A DNA stretch of 62,000 nucleotides, from assembly GCA_015680685.1 (NCBI GenBank), contig MNCI01002041.1, positions 211,505-273,504 on the forward strand, given 5' to 3'. The position numbers were made by a program, and so were the translations under genes. Source of the stretch: Gnetum montanum. Its lineage: Eukaryota > Streptophyta > Gnetopsida > Gnetales > Gnetaceae. Under the pieces are notes generated by a model. The model had not been told where the DNA came from. It worked only from the letters and a program-made list of their open reading frames with translations, and searched no databases. Shown here in pieces: positions 60,819 through 62,000 of this stretch. The first letter of the stretch is position 1. Each line of letters begins with the position of its first letter.

Positions 60819-62000
60819 CTGATGACTCAATCATGATTTCTTTTTCATGGAACAAGTAGTGAGTCCACGACATTCACCCATCCACAAACTCTATGGCTTT
60901 CCTTGTTTTGGAAGTTTGAGATCTCTTTCATTAAAGCAACTTTTAATAAATTTGTAACCTTGGTAGTTTCTGGAATTAGGGAGGATTCAAAGGTTTGAAT
61001 AGGGTGTGACTTCAAGGGGACTCAATACTCTTCGTGCTCTTCTACTTACTTGGGTGCTTGTGTTTTTCATCAACTTCTTACCATTTCATGTTCCACTAAC
61101 AGGAAGTTAAATAAAGTCTTTGCATGGTGTGGTTCCCATTTAAAAAGAAAAGAAAAAGAAAAACAAACAAAAAACATGATGGAAATTCAAACCACATACC
61201 TTAGACAAAATAAACAGCTACATGCACTAGCTATGAGACTAGAAAGACATGTTACCCATGCCTAAAGGTCCCCTCTAACTAAGGCCCTATCTCACTTCCT
61301 ACTTCTCTTTTCTTCTCTTTATGAAATGATAGTTGTTTTGTGGGAGCACTCTTGTGTTTTAAGGGGGTGGATCGATCTTGAAGTGGCAATGTGAAGTCAT
61401 TGAAAGAAGTTGGTTTTGGTCTGGACTAAGGATGGATCTTCTTCAATCATTTTTAAACATGAACTCCACAAGAAACTTCTTGTGACCTTCGTTTGGAATT
61501 CCATTCCACCTTCTCCATCATCCATCTATGCTTACTGTAACTCACCTCACTATTGATGTTCATGTTCTTGATTCTGTGTCTTGGTTTGACGTACTTGAAT
61601 TTGTGGATAGATTCTTTCTGGTCAATCCTTAACTTTTCATCACCATTAATTGACTGTGGGGCCCATGAACTCTATAGTTGAGGTTATGCAAGGGCAAAAG
61701 GGTCATGTGCTTGCTATGGGAAGGACCCACTTGGATATCTCCTAGTTTGGGTAGTTAAGTCTTTTACCTTAGACATTGATACAATCCTATCTTTGGCATA
61801 TTCCATTGTGTATCTCACTCAGTGCACCTTAAACTTTCATTAAATTCATTTTCCAAACCATTTTCTCAATTTTCTATATTTTCCAAACTTCACCCTCCTT
61901 TTTTACTATTCTCATCATGTTCATGGCTTTTTGGGCTTCCATTTGACCCTAATTTCACTCACAAACTCCTTGTATTTTGGAAGTTTGACCAAAGTCAACG
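60819..62000 (+). other. A4 3' spacer, right part
   Basis: Homologous to A2 9970-9280 (reverse strand): TGGGTGCTTG, AAAGTCTTTGCATGGTGTGG, CCCCTCTAACTAAGGCCCT and GGAATTCCATTCCA occur in the same order. It also shares GAAAGACATGTTACCCATG with A3. No gene; by comparison with A2 the 3' LTR should start roughly 1 kb beyond the window. Confidence 0.7.

Larger units (their letters stand above)
23944..62000 (+). mobile_element. A4: Athila-like element with pol, split by B1
   Basis: Visible parts are the 5' LTR (23944-24836), primer-binding site, gag, protease, RT, RNase H and integrase to about 31006, then a spacer to 31344. B1 (31345-60818) follows, after which sequence homologous to the A2 3' spacer resumes at about 60830 and runs out of the window. 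Without B1 about 8.6 kb are seen. It is the only family A copy here with RT and integrase. Confidence 0.75.

Overview
This window looks like nuclear DNA from a seed plant with a large, repeat-rich genome. It holds no intact host gene and no RNA gene. Nearly all of it is decayed retroelement sequence: plant-type LINE reverse transcriptase remnants, two SINE-like copies, and six LTR retrotransposons of two Ty3/gypsy families. Every coding region carries stops or frameshifts. The species cannot be named from the sequence.

Family A (A1-A4) looks Athila-like. It has 0.8-0.9 kb LTRs bounded by TGATG...CATCA, a primer-binding site resembling the tRNA-Asp 3' end, an Athila-type gag with an HPKGC knuckle, and an Athila-type RT in A4. 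A1 (48-3249, +) is gag joined directly to a 3' LTR. A2 (7555-14645, -) has both LTRs, gag and protease but no RT or integrase. A3 (14668-23943, -) has a 3' LTR, a 2.8 kb accessory ORF, protease and gag; its 5' LTR is not in the window. A4 (from 23944, +) has a 5' LTR and gag-PR-RT-RH-IN, and its 3' LTR lies beyond the right edge.

Family B (B1, B2) looks like the Tat lineage. It has 1.7-1.8 kb LTRs filled with short inverted repeats, a primer-binding site resembling tRNA-Asn, a gag-pro polyprotein separated from pol by a minisatellite-rich spacer, and in B2 a second, archaeal-type RNase H. B1 is split in two: 31345-41336 and 60398-60818. B2 (41337-60397) sits inside the 3' LTR of B1.

Layout: 1-3249 A1; 3250-7554 LINE and SINE debris; 7555-14645 A2; 14646-14667 LINE stub; 14668-23943 A3; 23944-31344 A4 left part; 31345-41336 B1 left part; 41337-60397 B2; 60398-60818 end of the B1 3' LTR; 60819-62000 A4 3' spacer again. 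This reads as a nest: LINE contains A2 and A3; A3 contains A4; A4 contains B1; B1 contains B2.

The most unusual item is in B2. Between protease and RT, on the strand opposite to the element (47880-51437), lies a gene-like region with an acidic, proline-rich C-terminus and at least five plausible plant introns of 77-108 nt. Several have TGCTAA-type branch points, and at least two splices keep the reading frame. Introns of an antisense gene would not be spliced out of the sense genomic RNA, which would explain how an intron-bearing gene could travel inside a retrotransposon.
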